Source of the DNA: Solirubrobacteraceae bacterium
GTDB lineage: Bacteria; Actinomycetota; Thermoleophilia; Solirubrobacterales; Solirubrobacteraceae
Assembly (NCBI GenBank): GCA_030447505.1
Contig: JAUJOT010000002.1
Location: 372,001 to 436,000, forward strand
Length of the DNA stretch: 64,000 nt
Reading direction: 5' to 3'
Shown here: positions 25,421 through 33,566 of the stretch, piece by piece
How the letters are laid out: every line of letters begins with the position of its first letter
Position numbering within the stretch: position 1 is the first letter of the stretch
Made by a program: the position numbers and the translations under genes
Notes under the pieces: generated by a model
The model's database searches: none
What the model was told of the DNA's origin: nothing
Seen by the model: the letters and a program-made list of their open reading frames with translations, nothing else

Positions 25421-25854
25421 GGCTCGACCCGCACGAGCCGGCGATCACCGCCGCGATGCTCGAGCGACACGCGCGCGACGACGCGACCGGGGTCCAGGCC
25501 CGCGGGAGCGCCGACCTCCGGCCACTCGACGAACGCGACGCGGTCCTCGCCGAGCTCGTCGGCGAGCAGGGCCGGGTCTTCCTCTGCGAGGTCACCAAGG
25601 CGGTAGAGGTCCAGGTGCGAGACCGGCACCGAGCCCTCGTAGCGGCGCGCGATCGTGAACGTCGGGCTCGTCACGGGCGCCCGGACGCCCAGCGCGCGGC
25701 AGGCGCCGCGCACGAACGTCGTCTTGCCCGCGCCGAGCTCGCCCGAGACGAGCACGACGTCACCCGGCCGCAGCCGCCGGGCGAGCTGAGCGGCGAGCGC
25801 CTCGGTCTCGGCGGCTGCGGCGGTCTCGGCCTCGATCGCCTGATCCGCGCTCAG
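25417..25854 (-). CDS. tsaE: tRNA threonylcarbamoyladenosine biosynthesis ATPase TsaE
   Basis: About 145 residues of a P-loop ATPase needed for t6A formation. Walker A is 'GELGAGKTTF', with 'VTSPTFTI' and 'HLDLYRL' as in YjeE/TsaE. No ATG, GTG or TTG is available before the conserved core. The best start is a CTG at 25854-25852 that forms a 4-base CTGA overlap with the stop of the LPXTG gene, the same geometry as the GTGA and ATGA junctions downstream. The start is therefore inferred; the product is not in doubt. Confidence 0.88.
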   Translation of the reverse strand: MSADQAIEAETAAAAETEALAAQLARRLRPGDVVLVSGELGAGKTTFVRGACRALGVRAPVTSPTFTIARRYEGSVPVSHLDLYRLGDLAEEDPALLADELGEDRVAFVEWPEVGAPAGLDPGRVVARVSLEHRGGDRRLVRVEP

Positions 25855-26132
25855 TACTCGTCGGCATCGACGGTCCGCAGCCGCAGGCCGAAGCCGACCA
25901 GCGTCAGCGCGAGGCCTGTGAGGAACAGCATCCGCGGGTCGCTGCCGGTGTTCGGAAGCTCGCCCGCCGACGACGTCTGCGAACCGCCGCCGGCAAGCGG
26001 GACGGGCGGCGTCGTCGACACGTCCGCGCCCTCCTCGGGGATCGTCGAGGTCTGCGCCGCCGCGACGGCGGGCATGCAGAGCGCCGCGGCAGCAAGCAGC
26101 GCAGCGACGACGCGACGAAGGACCGGCGGCAC
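25851..26132 (-). CDS. Tiny secreted LPXTG-anchored protein
   Basis: A 93-residue precursor with a signal peptide ('VLRRVVAALLAAAALCMPAVAAA'), a short Thr/Pro/Gly linker of about 40 residues, and a sorting signal: 'LPNTG' followed by the hydrophobic 'MLFLTGLALTLVGFGL' and basic 'RLR'. This is a classic sortase substrate with almost no mature domain left. It is the first gene of the tsaE-tsaB-rimI-tsaD-grx-rex run and overlaps tsaE by 4 bases. No sortase gene is in the window. It may be a spacer or anchor peptide, or its promoter region may be what matters. Confidence 0.75.
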   Translation of the reverse strand: MPPVLRRVVAALLAAAALCMPAVAAAQTSTIPEEGADVSTTPPVPLAGGGSQTSSAGELPNTGSDPRMLFLTGLALTLVGFGLRLRTVDADEY

Positions 26133-26173
26133 GCCTGCGCACTCTAGTACGCGCGACGGCGGCCACCACGCTC

Positions 26174-26770
26174 GTGCGATCAGAACAGCGTGGCGCGTCC
26201 GGCGCGCGCGTGCTGGGTAGCGTCGCAGCAGTGTTCAGCTCCGCTCAGGGCGACCGCCTGGAGGCCTGCGCGCGCGTGCTCGACCCCCCGGCGCGGGTCG
26301 TCATGACCGGCACCGTCGCGGCCCAGGCGCTGGCGGCGATCCGCCGCGGCGCGCGCCCGGGCGTCGACGTGCTCGTCGTCGGCACGGGCGAGGTCGCGGG
26401 CGTCGAGGGCTCGATCGACCTGCTGTTCATCGGCCCGACCGCGCCCTACAGCGTCGCCGCGGAGCTGTTCGCCCGCTGGACGGGACGGGTCGCGCCGGGC
26501 GGCCTGTTGTTCGTGCACGGCGCGTTCGCCGCGCCGCCGCTGACGGCCGCGCTGCTGCGCGCGATCGGCTCGTCGCGCGCGTGGCGCTACTACGGGCGCG
26601 ACGGCGCGCTGGCGGAGTACGTGCGCGCCGATCTGACGCACGGCGAGCGCGTGCTCGACGCGATCGCCCAGCTCGCCCAGCTGGCGTACTTCTCGCGGCT
26701 GATGGCGCGGCGCAGGCTGAAGCGATCCCGGCTGCGCCAGGCCGCGCGACAAGCGGCCTGCTCGGACTAG
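26174..26770 (+). CDS. Methyltransferase-like protein, catalytic loop degenerate
   Basis: Up to 198 residues from a GTG. The C-terminal half ('IDLLFIGPTAPYSVAAEL', 'WTGRVAPGGLLFVHGAF', then 'LLRAIGSSRAWRYYGRDGALAEY') matches the second half of class I SAM-dependent methyltransferases of the Methyltransf_24 kind, where the usual 'FIDGDHSYEG' is replaced by 'FIGPTAPYSV'. The N-terminal SAM-binding GxGxG is not seen. It may be a non-catalytic relative. The start is uncertain; a GTG before 'LGSVAAVFSS' is an alternative. Confidence 0.6.
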   Translation: MRSEQRGASGARVLGSVAAVFSSAQGDRLEACARVLDPPARVVMTGTVAAQALAAIRRGARPGVDVLVVGTGEVAGVEGSIDLLFIGPTAPYSVAAELFARWTGRVAPGGLLFVHGAFAAPPLTAALLRAIGSSRAWRYYGRDGALAEYVRADLTHGERVLDAIAQLAQLAYFSRLMARRRLKRSRLRQAARQAACSD

Positions 26771-26778
26771 GTCGCCAC

Positions 26779-26784
26779 TAGATT
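26779..26784 (+). promoter_or_regulatory. -10 box of msrB (leaderless candidate)
   Basis: TAGATT is followed by 6 bases and then the msrB ATG, without a Shine-Dalgarno. The spacing is the same as at uvrA and rfbF, so transcription probably begins at the start codon. Confidence 0.4.
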
Positions 26785-26790
26785 GGACGT

Positions 26791-27207
26791 ATGAAGCACA
26801 CACCGATCGACGCCCCCATCAAGAAGACCGACGACGAGTGGCGCTCCGAGCTGACTCCCGAGCAGTACAAGGTGCTGCGGCGGGCGGGCACCGAGCGCCC
26901 CTTCAGCGGCCGTTTCGTCAACGAGAAGACCGACGGCATGTACGCCTGCGCCGGCTGCGACGCCGACCTGTTCTCCTCGCATGCCAAGTTCGACTCCGGT
27001 ACCGGCTGGCCGAGCTTCACCGACCCCGCGGTCGCCGCGGCGGTGACGCTGCGTGACGACAACAGCCTCTTCATGCGCCGCACCGAGGTTCTCTGCAGTC
27101 AGTGCGGCGGCCACCTCGGCCACGTCTTCCCGGACGGCCCGGGGCCGAGCGGCGAGCGCTACTGCATCAACTCCTGCGCACTGCAGCTCAGGCCGGCGGA
27201 CGAGTAG
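26791..27207 (+). CDS. msrB: Peptide-methionine (R)-S-oxide reductase
   Basis: A 138-residue repair enzyme that reduces R-methionine sulfoxide in proteins. The two zinc-binding pairs 'CAGC' and 'CSQC', the motif 'FDSGTGWPSF', 'GGHLGHVFPDGP' and the catalytic Cys in 'RYCINS' are all present. After 'CINS' a second Cys (CAL) replaces the usual Ala/Ser, which might serve as an extra thiol. Length is standard. Confidence 0.95.
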   Translation: MKHTPIDAPIKKTDDEWRSELTPEQYKVLRRAGTERPFSGRFVNEKTDGMYACAGCDADLFSSHAKFDSGTGWPSFTDPAVAAAVTLRDDNSLFMRRTEVLCSQCGGHLGHVFPDGPGPSGERYCINSCALQLRPADE

Positions 27208-27268
27208 GCGCACGCCGCGCCGCTCCTCCGGGTACCCCGGTCGCACCAGGCCCGAAAGGAGCGCCCAG

Positions 27269-28261
27269 ATGCAGTACTGGTTCGCGACCTCGACGGAGGA
27301 GTTCACGCCGTCGGAGATGCTCGAGCAGGCCAAGGCCGCAGAACGCGCAGGCTTCGACGGGCTCGGCACGTCCGACCACTTCGCGCCGTGGTTTCCCGAC
27401 GGCGAGGGGACCCAGGCCTGGGTCTACCTCGGCGCGCTCGGGCAGGTCACCCAGAGCATGATCGGCACGGGCGTGACGCCGATCGTCCACCACTACCACC
27501 CGGGTGTCGTGGCGCAGGCGTTCATGTCGCTCGAGGAGCTCTACCCGGGCCGCGTCTTCCTCGGTGCCGGGTCGGGCGAATCGGTCAATGAGACGCCGCT
27601 GGGCATGGACTGGCCGCCGTACGAGGAGCAGCGCTGGCGTCTGGAGACGGGCCTCGAGGCGATCACGCGGCTGTGGAACGGCGAGACCGTGACCATGGAC
27701 GCAGGTTGGTTCAAGCTCAAGGACGCCAAGCTCTGGACGCGCGCCAAGACGCGCCCGAAGCTCTACGTCTCGGCCTTCGGCCCGCGATCGGCGCAGGTTG
27801 CGGCGCGCTACGGCGACGGGCTCTGGACGCTCGGCGACCCCGAGCAGGCACCGGAGATCGTCGAGGCCTACCGCGAGGCCTGCGACGAGCACGGCCGCGA
27901 GCCGGGCGAGATCATCTTCCACGCCGGCTTCGCCTGGGCGGACGACGAGCGCGCGGCGATCGAGGGCGCTCGGCACTGGAAGCCGACCCAGCTGCCCGAG
28001 GTGTACGTCGAGGACATCGCCGACCAGGATGACATGCAGCGCCGCGCCGACGTGCAGATGAGCGACGAGCAGTTCGCGCGCGAGGGCTTCCTCATCTCGT
28101 CGGAGCCCGAGGCGCACGTCGAGCGCATCCGCGAGATGGAGCGCGCCGGCGCGAGCGTCATCTGCCTGCAGCTGATCGGCCGCGCCGACCCGTTCGGCTC
28201 GATCCGCACGTACGGCGAACGGGTGCTGCCGCCGTTGCGCCGCAGCGCCGTCAGGACCTGA
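27269..28261 (+). CDS. F420-dependent glucose-6-phosphate dehydrogenase-like oxidoreductase (LLM class)
   Basis: A 330-residue luciferase-like TIM-barrel enzyme. 'FDGLGTSDHFAPWFPDGE', 'MIGTGVTPIVHHYHPGVVAQ', 'LYPGRVFLGAGSGESVNE' and 'GLWTLGD' are shared with FGD-type enzymes that use coenzyme F420. The order and the 'GTGVTP.. HYHP' region suggest the TIGR03557 group rather than true Fgd1. A Shine-Dalgarno (AAAGGAG) precedes the ATG at 27269. It implies an F420-making organism, common in actinobacteria. The substrate is uncertain. Confidence 0.88.
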   Translation: MQYWFATSTEEFTPSEMLEQAKAAERAGFDGLGTSDHFAPWFPDGEGTQAWVYLGALGQVTQSMIGTGVTPIVHHYHPGVVAQAFMSLEELYPGRVFLGAGSGESVNETPLGMDWPPYEEQRWRLETGLEAITRLWNGETVTMDAGWFKLKDAKLWTRAKTRPKLYVSAFGPRSAQVAARYGDGLWTLGDPEQAPEIVEAYREACDEHGREPGEIIFHAGFAWADDERAAIEGARHWKPTQLPEVYVEDIADQDDMQRRADVQMSDEQFAREGFLISSEPEAHVERIREMERAGASVICLQLIGRADPFGSIRTYGERVLPPLRRSAVRT

Positions 28262-28298
28262 GCGGGCGGGGATGGTGCGAGTGGTGACGCGGCGCCGG

Positions 28299-29551
28299 CT
28301 AGCGCTGCCCGTCGCTCTCGGGCGCCGGGCCTGGGAGCGGTGCGTGGACGATGATCAGCTCGGTGTCGTCGGGTCGGTCGCGCGCGCTCCAGCGCCCGTC
28401 GTCGGAGGGGTAGTTGTTGTCGTTGCGATCAGGAGTCGATCGTCTGCGAGGACTTCCAGGCTCTCGACGGACTGCAGCGGGAAGGAGAAGCGGCTGCCGA
28501 CGCCGTATTCGCCGGGCCGCGGCGGCGATGAGATCCCGTGCGGGTCGCGGATGGCGAGCAGGTCGACGACGAGTCGCTTGACGAGCTGCCCATCTGTGTT
28601 GCGGCGGCGCAGGTCGATCGCGTAGATCTTCTTCTGTCGTGCGGCGGCGCCCTGCTCGTCGTCGCGCTCGATCAGCACGAAGCGCTGATCGCCCAGCGAC
28701 GTCATGTCGCCGATCACGGCATCGGGAAAGGCGGCGTCGGTGCGGTAAGACCAGGTGCGGCCGGTGAAGCGCTGCTTGCGCAGATCGAACTCCATGATGA
28801 ACCGGCGGTGCCGGTCGTCGTCGTTGCGCCGGGCTCCTTCGAGCATCGGATACAGGCGCGTGCCGTCGATCGAGATCGCCATCGCCTCGAAGCCGCGGCT
28901 GGCGGGGATCGTCCAGCCATCGCGCGTCGCGAGGTACGGGTTTTGCGGCGACCGCTCGCCAGGTAGCGCGAACGGGGCGGCGAGGACCTTCCCGCTCGCG
29001 TCGGCATGCAGCAAGAACGGGCCGAACTCGTCGCCGAGCCAGAAGCTGCCGTCGTTCGCGCGGCGCACCGACTCGGGATCGAGGTCGGCGCCGGTCAGCA
29101 GCCGGTCGGGCCGCGTGAGCGCGAACGGGATGCGGCGGTCGGGGTCGCGCAGCGACACGAAGCCCAGGACGTCGGTCGTGCCGTCGCCGCCGCGCACGGT
29201 GCGAAACCGCGGCCGCACGCGGTAGAGGCGCAGCAGGAAGTCAGCCGAGTTGTCCTTCGCGCCGTAGCCGTTGTCGGGCATCGCCCAGAACTCGCCGGCG
29301 CCGGCGTTCAGGATCGCCGAGAAGCCGACGACAGGTTGATCGGCGAAGGGCGGCGTAACCCCGTTGTCGGCGCTGATCGCTTTCCCCGACATCGGCCCAA
29401 CCTGCGCGGTGCTCGCCGGAAGGATCGCGCGCGCGAGCAACGTTGTCGCAGGCGCGCCAGGATCAGGAGGCACCGCGCCGTCTGTCGGATCGTCGCCGCA
29501 GCCAACCACGACAACCAGCAGGCTGAGCGCTATGGCCGCACGAAGCTGCAT
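28299..29551 (-). pseudogene. Phytase-like (esterase-like activity) lipoprotein with a C-terminal frameshift
   Basis: A phytase-like beta-propeller protein (PF13449 type) exported as a lipoprotein: 'AAIALSLLVVVVGCGD' gives a lipobox ending in Cys. Family segments include 'FWAMPDNGYGAKDNS', 'DPESVRRANDGSFWLGDEFGPFLLH' and 'DPHGISSPPRPGEYG'. Near 28423 the frame goes wrong: it reads 'LLIATTTTTPPTT' and ends at 28355, whereas the next frame reads 'NDNNYPSDDGRWSARDRPDD' then 'TELIIVHAP', the expected family ending, stopping at 28299. One missing A in GCAAACGAC would explain this. With that base the gene is 418 codons. It may be a real mutation or a sequence error. Confidence 0.82.
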
Positions 29552-29780
29552 CTGCTGCGCCACTCTCGCTGGCGCCACGAAAGCAGTCAACGCGTCGCGC
29601 CGCCACGCGAGCGCCGCCCTCGCCCGCGCCACGCGCCGGTCCTACGGCACGCGAGATCGCGACCGGCACTGCCCGCGCGATCTGCCGGCAACTCGCCGTC
29701 CCTGCCCCATCAGGAGCGCGCTGAACGGCCACGGCTGGCGATCGACGCTCCGCACGTTCCGCGCCGTAGCCAGCGGGTCA

Positions 29781-30524
29781 TCAGAAGAGCCCGAGCTGGC
29801 GGTCGGCGGGGTCGTCCGGCTGCGGCGCGGGTAGCGGAGCGAGCCGCAGCTCAGGCACCGCCGGCTCCGCGCCGGCGGCCAGCTGCGGATCCGGGACGGC
29901 GGGCTCGGGCTCGGGCGCACGCTGCGGCTGCTCGGGCGACGGCAGCTCGAGCAGGCCCGGCAGCCGGGCGAAGTCCGCCCGCAGCGTCTCGAGCAGCGAC
30001 CTCGTGTAGAGCGCCGCGGCCGGGTGGAAGAGCGGATACAGGCGCACCGCGCGCTCGCCGATCACGCGGATCTCGGCCTGGCCGTGCAGCCGCGAGATGC
30101 CCGTCGGCTCGCCGCGCAGCAGCTTCGTCGCGAAGTTGCCCAGCGTGCAGATCACGCGCGGCTCGATCAGCTCGACCTGGCGCAGCAGGTAGTCCGAGCA
30201 GCTCTCGATCTCCGCCGGAAGCGGGTCGCGGTTTCCCGGCGGCCTGCACTTGATCGTGTTCACGATGAACACGTCCTCCCGCGCGAGCCCGACCTCCCCC
30301 AGCAGCTCGCCGAGCAGCTTGCCCGCCGCCCCGACGAACGGGACCCCCTGCTCGTCCTCGCGCGCACCCGGCGCCTCGCCGACGAACATCAGGTCGGCGT
30401 CCGCATTGCCGGAGCCGAAGACGACCTGGTTGCGGGTGCTCGCAAGCTGCGGACAGCGTGTGCACGTGCGGGCCTGACGATAGACCGCGGTCAGATCCGC
30501 GCGGCGCTCCTCCTTGGTGGCCAC
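29781..30524 (-). CDS. Uracil-DNA glycosylase, family 4 (Fe-S)
   Basis: A 247-residue repair enzyme that removes uracil from DNA. The catalytic loop is 'FVGEAPGAREDEQG', the second motif is 'LFHPAAALY', and the four Fe-S cluster cysteines are in 'CTRC', 'NTIKCRPPGNRDP', and two later positions ('SCSDYL' and 'ICTLGN' region). The GTG at 30524 is the only good start before 'ATKEERRADL'. The C-terminal 60 residues are a Pro/Glu-rich low-complexity tail ending 'DRQLGLF', which looks like a beta-clamp binding motif (QLxLF). Confidence 0.92.
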   Translation of the reverse strand: MATKEERRADLTAVYRQARTCTRCPQLASTRNQVVFGSGNADADLMFVGEAPGAREDEQGVPFVGAAGKLLGELLGEVGLAREDVFIVNTIKCRPPGNRDPLPAEIESCSDYLLRQVELIEPRVICTLGNFATKLLRGEPTGISRLHGQAEIRVIGERAVRLYPLFHPAAALYTRSLLETLRADFARLPGLLELPSPEQPQRAPEPEPAVPDPQLAAGAEPAVPELRLAPLPAPQPDDPADRQLGLF

Positions 30525-30562
30525 GACGCGATGGTAGAGCCCGCCGCCGTCGGGTACCCTGC

Positions 30563-30580
30563 CTGACGCGACGGCGTCAG
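30563..30580. promoter_or_regulatory. Inverted repeat (operator-like) upstream of the pan operon
   Basis: A perfect 7-base palindrome, CTGACGC-GACG-GCGTCAG, 3 bases after a possible -10 box (TACCCT, 30555-30560) of the rightward operon. A dyad over the expected transcription start would suit a repressor site. It could also form an RNA hairpin. No known regulator motif matched by eye. Confidence 0.35.
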
Positions 30581-30632
30581 CGTCGCGAGTCACAACACCG
30601 CGACCGGTACCTCGCTGGAGGACTGGACCGAC

Positions 30633-31406
30633 ATGATGAAGCCGCAAGTACCGTCCATGCTGCCTGCCCCGGCATGCACCCTCGACGCCGTCGCGCTCGT
30701 CGGCGCCGGACGGATGGGCAGCGCGCTCGCCGCCGCGCTCGCAGACGCCGGAGTCGCCGTCGAAGGCCCGTTGCGACGCGGCGAGGCGCCTGCCGGGGAC
30801 GCCGCCACTGTCCTGCTGTGCGTGCCGGACGCCCAGATCGAGACCGCCGCCGCCGCGCTGCCGGCACGCGCCGGGCGGCTCGTCGGCCACACCTCGGCCG
30901 CGACGACGCTCGCGGCGCTCGGCGCGCACGAGGCGTTCTCGCTGCACCCGCTGATGACCGTCACCGCGGAGGGCGCCGCGTTCGCCGGCGCGACCGCGGC
31001 GATCGCGGGCGCGACCGATCGCGCGCTCACGTACGCCGACGGCCTCGCGCTCGCGCTCGGGATGCGCCCCGTCCACGTCGCCGACGCCGACCGCGCCGCC
31101 TACCACGCCGCGGCCTGCATCGCCTCGAACTTCCTCGTCGCGCTCGAGGGCGTCGCCGAGCGCCTGGCGCAGAGCGCGGGCCTCGACCGCGAGCCGCTCG
31201 TCGGGCTCGTCGAGGCGACCGTCGCCAACTGGGCGCAGCTCGGCGCCCGGCGCGCCCTCACCGGGCCGATCGCGCGCGGCGACGAGGACAGCGTCGCCCG
31301 CCAGCGCGCAGCGGTCGCCGAGCGCCTGCCCGACGAGCTCGAGCTGTTCGACTCCCTTGCCGCGGCCACGCGCCGGCTCGCCGCCACGCGGATGGTCGTC
31401 GCATGA
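30633..31406 (+). CDS. DUF2520 domain NAD(P)-binding protein (ketopantoate reductase-like)
   Basis: A 257-residue protein with an N-terminal Rossmann fold ('AVALVGAGRMGSALAAAL') and a C-terminal helical DUF2520 domain ('RAAYHAAACIASNFLVALE', 'ALTGPIARGDEDSVARQ'). It is immediately followed by panC (ATGA overlap), panD and panB. The classical ketopantoate reductase panE/ilvC is not in the window, so this dehydrogenase-like protein may supply pantoate; that is inference from context. Tandem ATGs leave the exact start open, with GGAGG 10 bases upstream of the first. Confidence 0.8.
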   Translation: MMKPQVPSMLPAPACTLDAVALVGAGRMGSALAAALADAGVAVEGPLRRGEAPAGDAATVLLCVPDAQIETAAAALPARAGRLVGHTSAATTLAALGAHEAFSLHPLMTVTAEGAAFAGATAAIAGATDRALTYADGLALALGMRPVHVADADRAAYHAAACIASNFLVALEGVAERLAQSAGLDREPLVGLVEATVANWAQLGARRALTGPIARGDEDSVARQRAAVAERLPDELELFDSLAAATRRLAATRMVVA

Positions 31407-32257
31407 AGACGCTGCGCAGCGTCGCCGAGCTGCGCGCGGCGCTCAACGGTCCGCGCCGCGCCGGGCGCAGCATCGGCGTCGTGCCGACGATGGGCGCGCT
31501 GCACGAGGGCCACCTGTCGCTGATCCGCCGCGCCCGCACGTCCTGCGACGAGGTCGTCGTGTCGCTGTTCGTCAATCCGACGCAGTTCGACGAGCCCGGC
31601 GACCTGATCGCCTACCCGCGCGACGAGGCCCGCGACGCGGCGCTCGCCGCCGAGGCCGGCGCCGACATCCTGTTCGCGCCGCCGCCCGCCGAGGTCTACC
31701 CGCGCGGCTTCGCGACGACGGTCACCGTCGACGGGCTGTCAGCGCCGCTGGAGGGCGAGCACCGCGGCGCAGCGCACTTCGCGGGCGTCGCGACCGTCGT
31801 GACGAAGCTGCTCAACATGGTCGGGCCCGACGTCGCGTTCTTCGGCCAGAAGGACGCCCAGCAGGTCGCGGTCATCCGCCGGCTCGTGCGCGACCTCGAC
31901 ATCCCCGTGCGGATCGAGGTCGGCGACACCGTCCGCGAGGCCGACGGCCTCGCCCTCTCCAGCCGCAATGCGCGGCTGCGCGTCGAGGACCGTCGCCGCG
32001 CGCTCGCGCTGCGCCGCGGCCTGCAGGCCGTGCGCGCCTGCCACGCCGCCGGCGAGCGCGACGCGACGATCCTCGCGGCGATCGGCCGCGCCGCGATGGC
32101 CGCGCTCGACGTCGAGCCCGAGTACCTCGAGCTCGTCACCCCCGACACCTTCGCCCCGGTCACGAGCGTCGGCGACGAGCAGGTGCTCGTCGCGGTCGCC
32201 GCGCGCGTGGGCGACGTGCGCCTGATCGACAACGACATCCTCAACGGGAGCCGCTAG
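31403..32257 (+). CDS. panC: Pantothenate synthetase
   Basis: A 284-residue ligase that joins pantoate and beta-alanine with ATP. 'VVPTMGALHEGHLSLI' holds the HIGH-like ATP site; 'VSLFVNPTQFDE', 'YPRD', 'FAGVATVVTKLLNMV' and 'FGQKDAQQVAVIRRLVRDL' are all standard. Overlaps the DUF2520 gene by 4 bases and lies 6 bases before panD. Confidence 0.96.
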   Translation: MKTLRSVAELRAALNGPRRAGRSIGVVPTMGALHEGHLSLIRRARTSCDEVVVSLFVNPTQFDEPGDLIAYPRDEARDAALAAEAGADILFAPPPAEVYPRGFATTVTVDGLSAPLEGEHRGAAHFAGVATVVTKLLNMVGPDVAFFGQKDAQQVAVIRRLVRDLDIPVRIEVGDTVREADGLALSSRNARLRVEDRRRALALRRGLQAVRACHAAGERDATILAAIGRAAMAALDVEPEYLELVTPDTFAPVTSVGDEQVLVAVAARVGDVRLIDNDILNGSR

Positions 32258-32263
32258 ATCCTC

Positions 32264-32665
32264 ATGCAGCGAACGATGCTCAAGTCCAAGATCCACCGGG
32301 CGACGGTCACCGACTGCGACCTGCACTACGTCGGCTCGATCACGATCGACGCCGACCTGCTCGCGGCCGCCGACATCCTCGAGCACGAGCAGGTCCACGT
32401 CGTCGACGTCGACAACGGCGCCCGCTTCGAGACCTACACGATCGCCGGCGAGCGCGGCTCGGGCACGATCCAGGTCAACGGCGCCGCCGCCCGTCTCGTG
32501 CACCGCGGCGACACGATCATCGTCATCTCCTACGCGCAGTACGACCGCGTCGAGCTGCGCGACCTCGAGCCCCGCGTCGTGCACGTCGAGCCCGGGACGA
32601 ACCGCGTCCTCGACGTCGACGACGAGGTCGCCGTCCTGCTGACCTCCTCCAAGGAGCCCCGCTGA
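32264..32665 (+). CDS. panD: Aspartate 1-decarboxylase
   Basis: A 133-residue pyruvoyl enzyme that makes beta-alanine from aspartate. The self-cleavage site is Gly24-Ser25 in '[10 protein letters not shown]', with Lys9 and His11 in '[11 protein letters not shown]' as in E. coli PanD. The stop overlaps the panB start (TGATG). The C-terminal tail is typical of actinobacterial forms. Confidence 0.96.
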   Translation: MQRTMLKSKIHRATVTDCDLHYVGSITIDADLLAAADILEHEQVHVVDVDNGARFETYTIAGERGSGTIQVNGAAARLVHRGDTIIVISYAQYDRVELRDLEPRVVHVEPGTNRVLDVDDEVAVLLTSSKEPR

Positions 32666-33555
32666 TGTCCACCCACGCCAGCCAGATCTCGGCCAGCGCG
32701 GCGATCGACCGCCTGCCCGTCACCCTCCCCCGCCTGGCCGAGATGAAGCGCCTCGGCGAGCCGATCGTGATGGTCACCGCCTACGACTTCCCGAGCGCGC
32801 GCGCCGCCGAGGAGGCGGGCGTCGACATGGTGCTCGTCGGCGACTCGGGCGCGATGACCGTCCTCGGCTACCCGTCGACGGTGCCCGTCGAGCTCGACGA
32901 GCTGCTCGTCCTCGCGCGCGCCGTGCGGCGCGGCCTGCGCACGCCGTTTCTCGTCGGCGACATGCCGTTCGGCTCCTACGAGATCTCCGACGAGCAGGCG
33001 ATCGCGAACGCCGTGCGCTTCGTCAAGGGGGCCGGCTGCGACGCGATCAAGCTCGAGGGCGGCGGCGGCGCCTCGTGTGCGCGCGCGCGGGCGATCATCG
33101 GCGCCGGCATCCCCGTGATGGGCCACGTCGGGCTGACGCCGCAGACCGCGACCGCGCTCGGCGGCTACCGCGCGCAGGGCCGCACCGCGGCGGCGGCCGC
33201 ACGCGTCGCGGCCGATGCGCTCGCGCTGCAGGAGGCCGGCTGCTTCTCGATCGTCTTCGAGGCGATTCCATCCGACGTCGCCGAGCTGCTGATGCAGCGC
33301 ATCGAGGTCCCCGTGATCGGGATCGGCGCCGGACCGTCGACCGACGGCCAGGTGCTGGTCTTCCACGACCTGCTCGGCATCCGCGACGGGCTCGGCGCGC
33401 GCTTCGTGAAGCGCTACGCGAGACTGCAGGACGAGATGGTCGCCGGCGTGGCCGCGTTCGCCGACGACGTGCGCACGCGCCGCTACCCGGCGGCCGAGCA
33501 TGGCTACGCGATCGACGCGCAGGAGCTTTCTTCGTTGCGTGACCGCCTGACGTAG
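32665..33555 (+). CDS. panB: 3-methyl-2-oxobutanoate hydroxymethyltransferase
   Basis: A 296-residue TIM-barrel enzyme making ketopantoate. 'MVTAYDFPSARAAEEAG', 'LVGDSGAMTVLGY', 'VGDMPFGSYEIS', 'AIKLEGGGG' and 'VMGHVGLTPQ' cover the metal and substrate sites. It is the last gene of the DUF2520-panC-panD-panB operon, which thus covers all of pantothenate synthesis if the DUF2520 protein is the reductase. Confidence 0.96.
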   Translation: MSTHASQISASAAIDRLPVTLPRLAEMKRLGEPIVMVTAYDFPSARAAEEAGVDMVLVGDSGAMTVLGYPSTVPVELDELLVLARAVRRGLRTPFLVGDMPFGSYEISDEQAIANAVRFVKGAGCDAIKLEGGGGASCARARAIIGAGIPVMGHVGLTPQTATALGGYRAQGRTAAAAARVAADALALQEAGCFSIVFEAIPSDVAELLMQRIEVPVIGIGAGPSTDGQVLVFHDLLGIRDGLGARFVKRYARLQDEMVAGVAAFADDVRTRRYPAAEHGYAIDAQELSSLRDRLT

Positions 33556-33566
33556 AGTGCGCGGGC

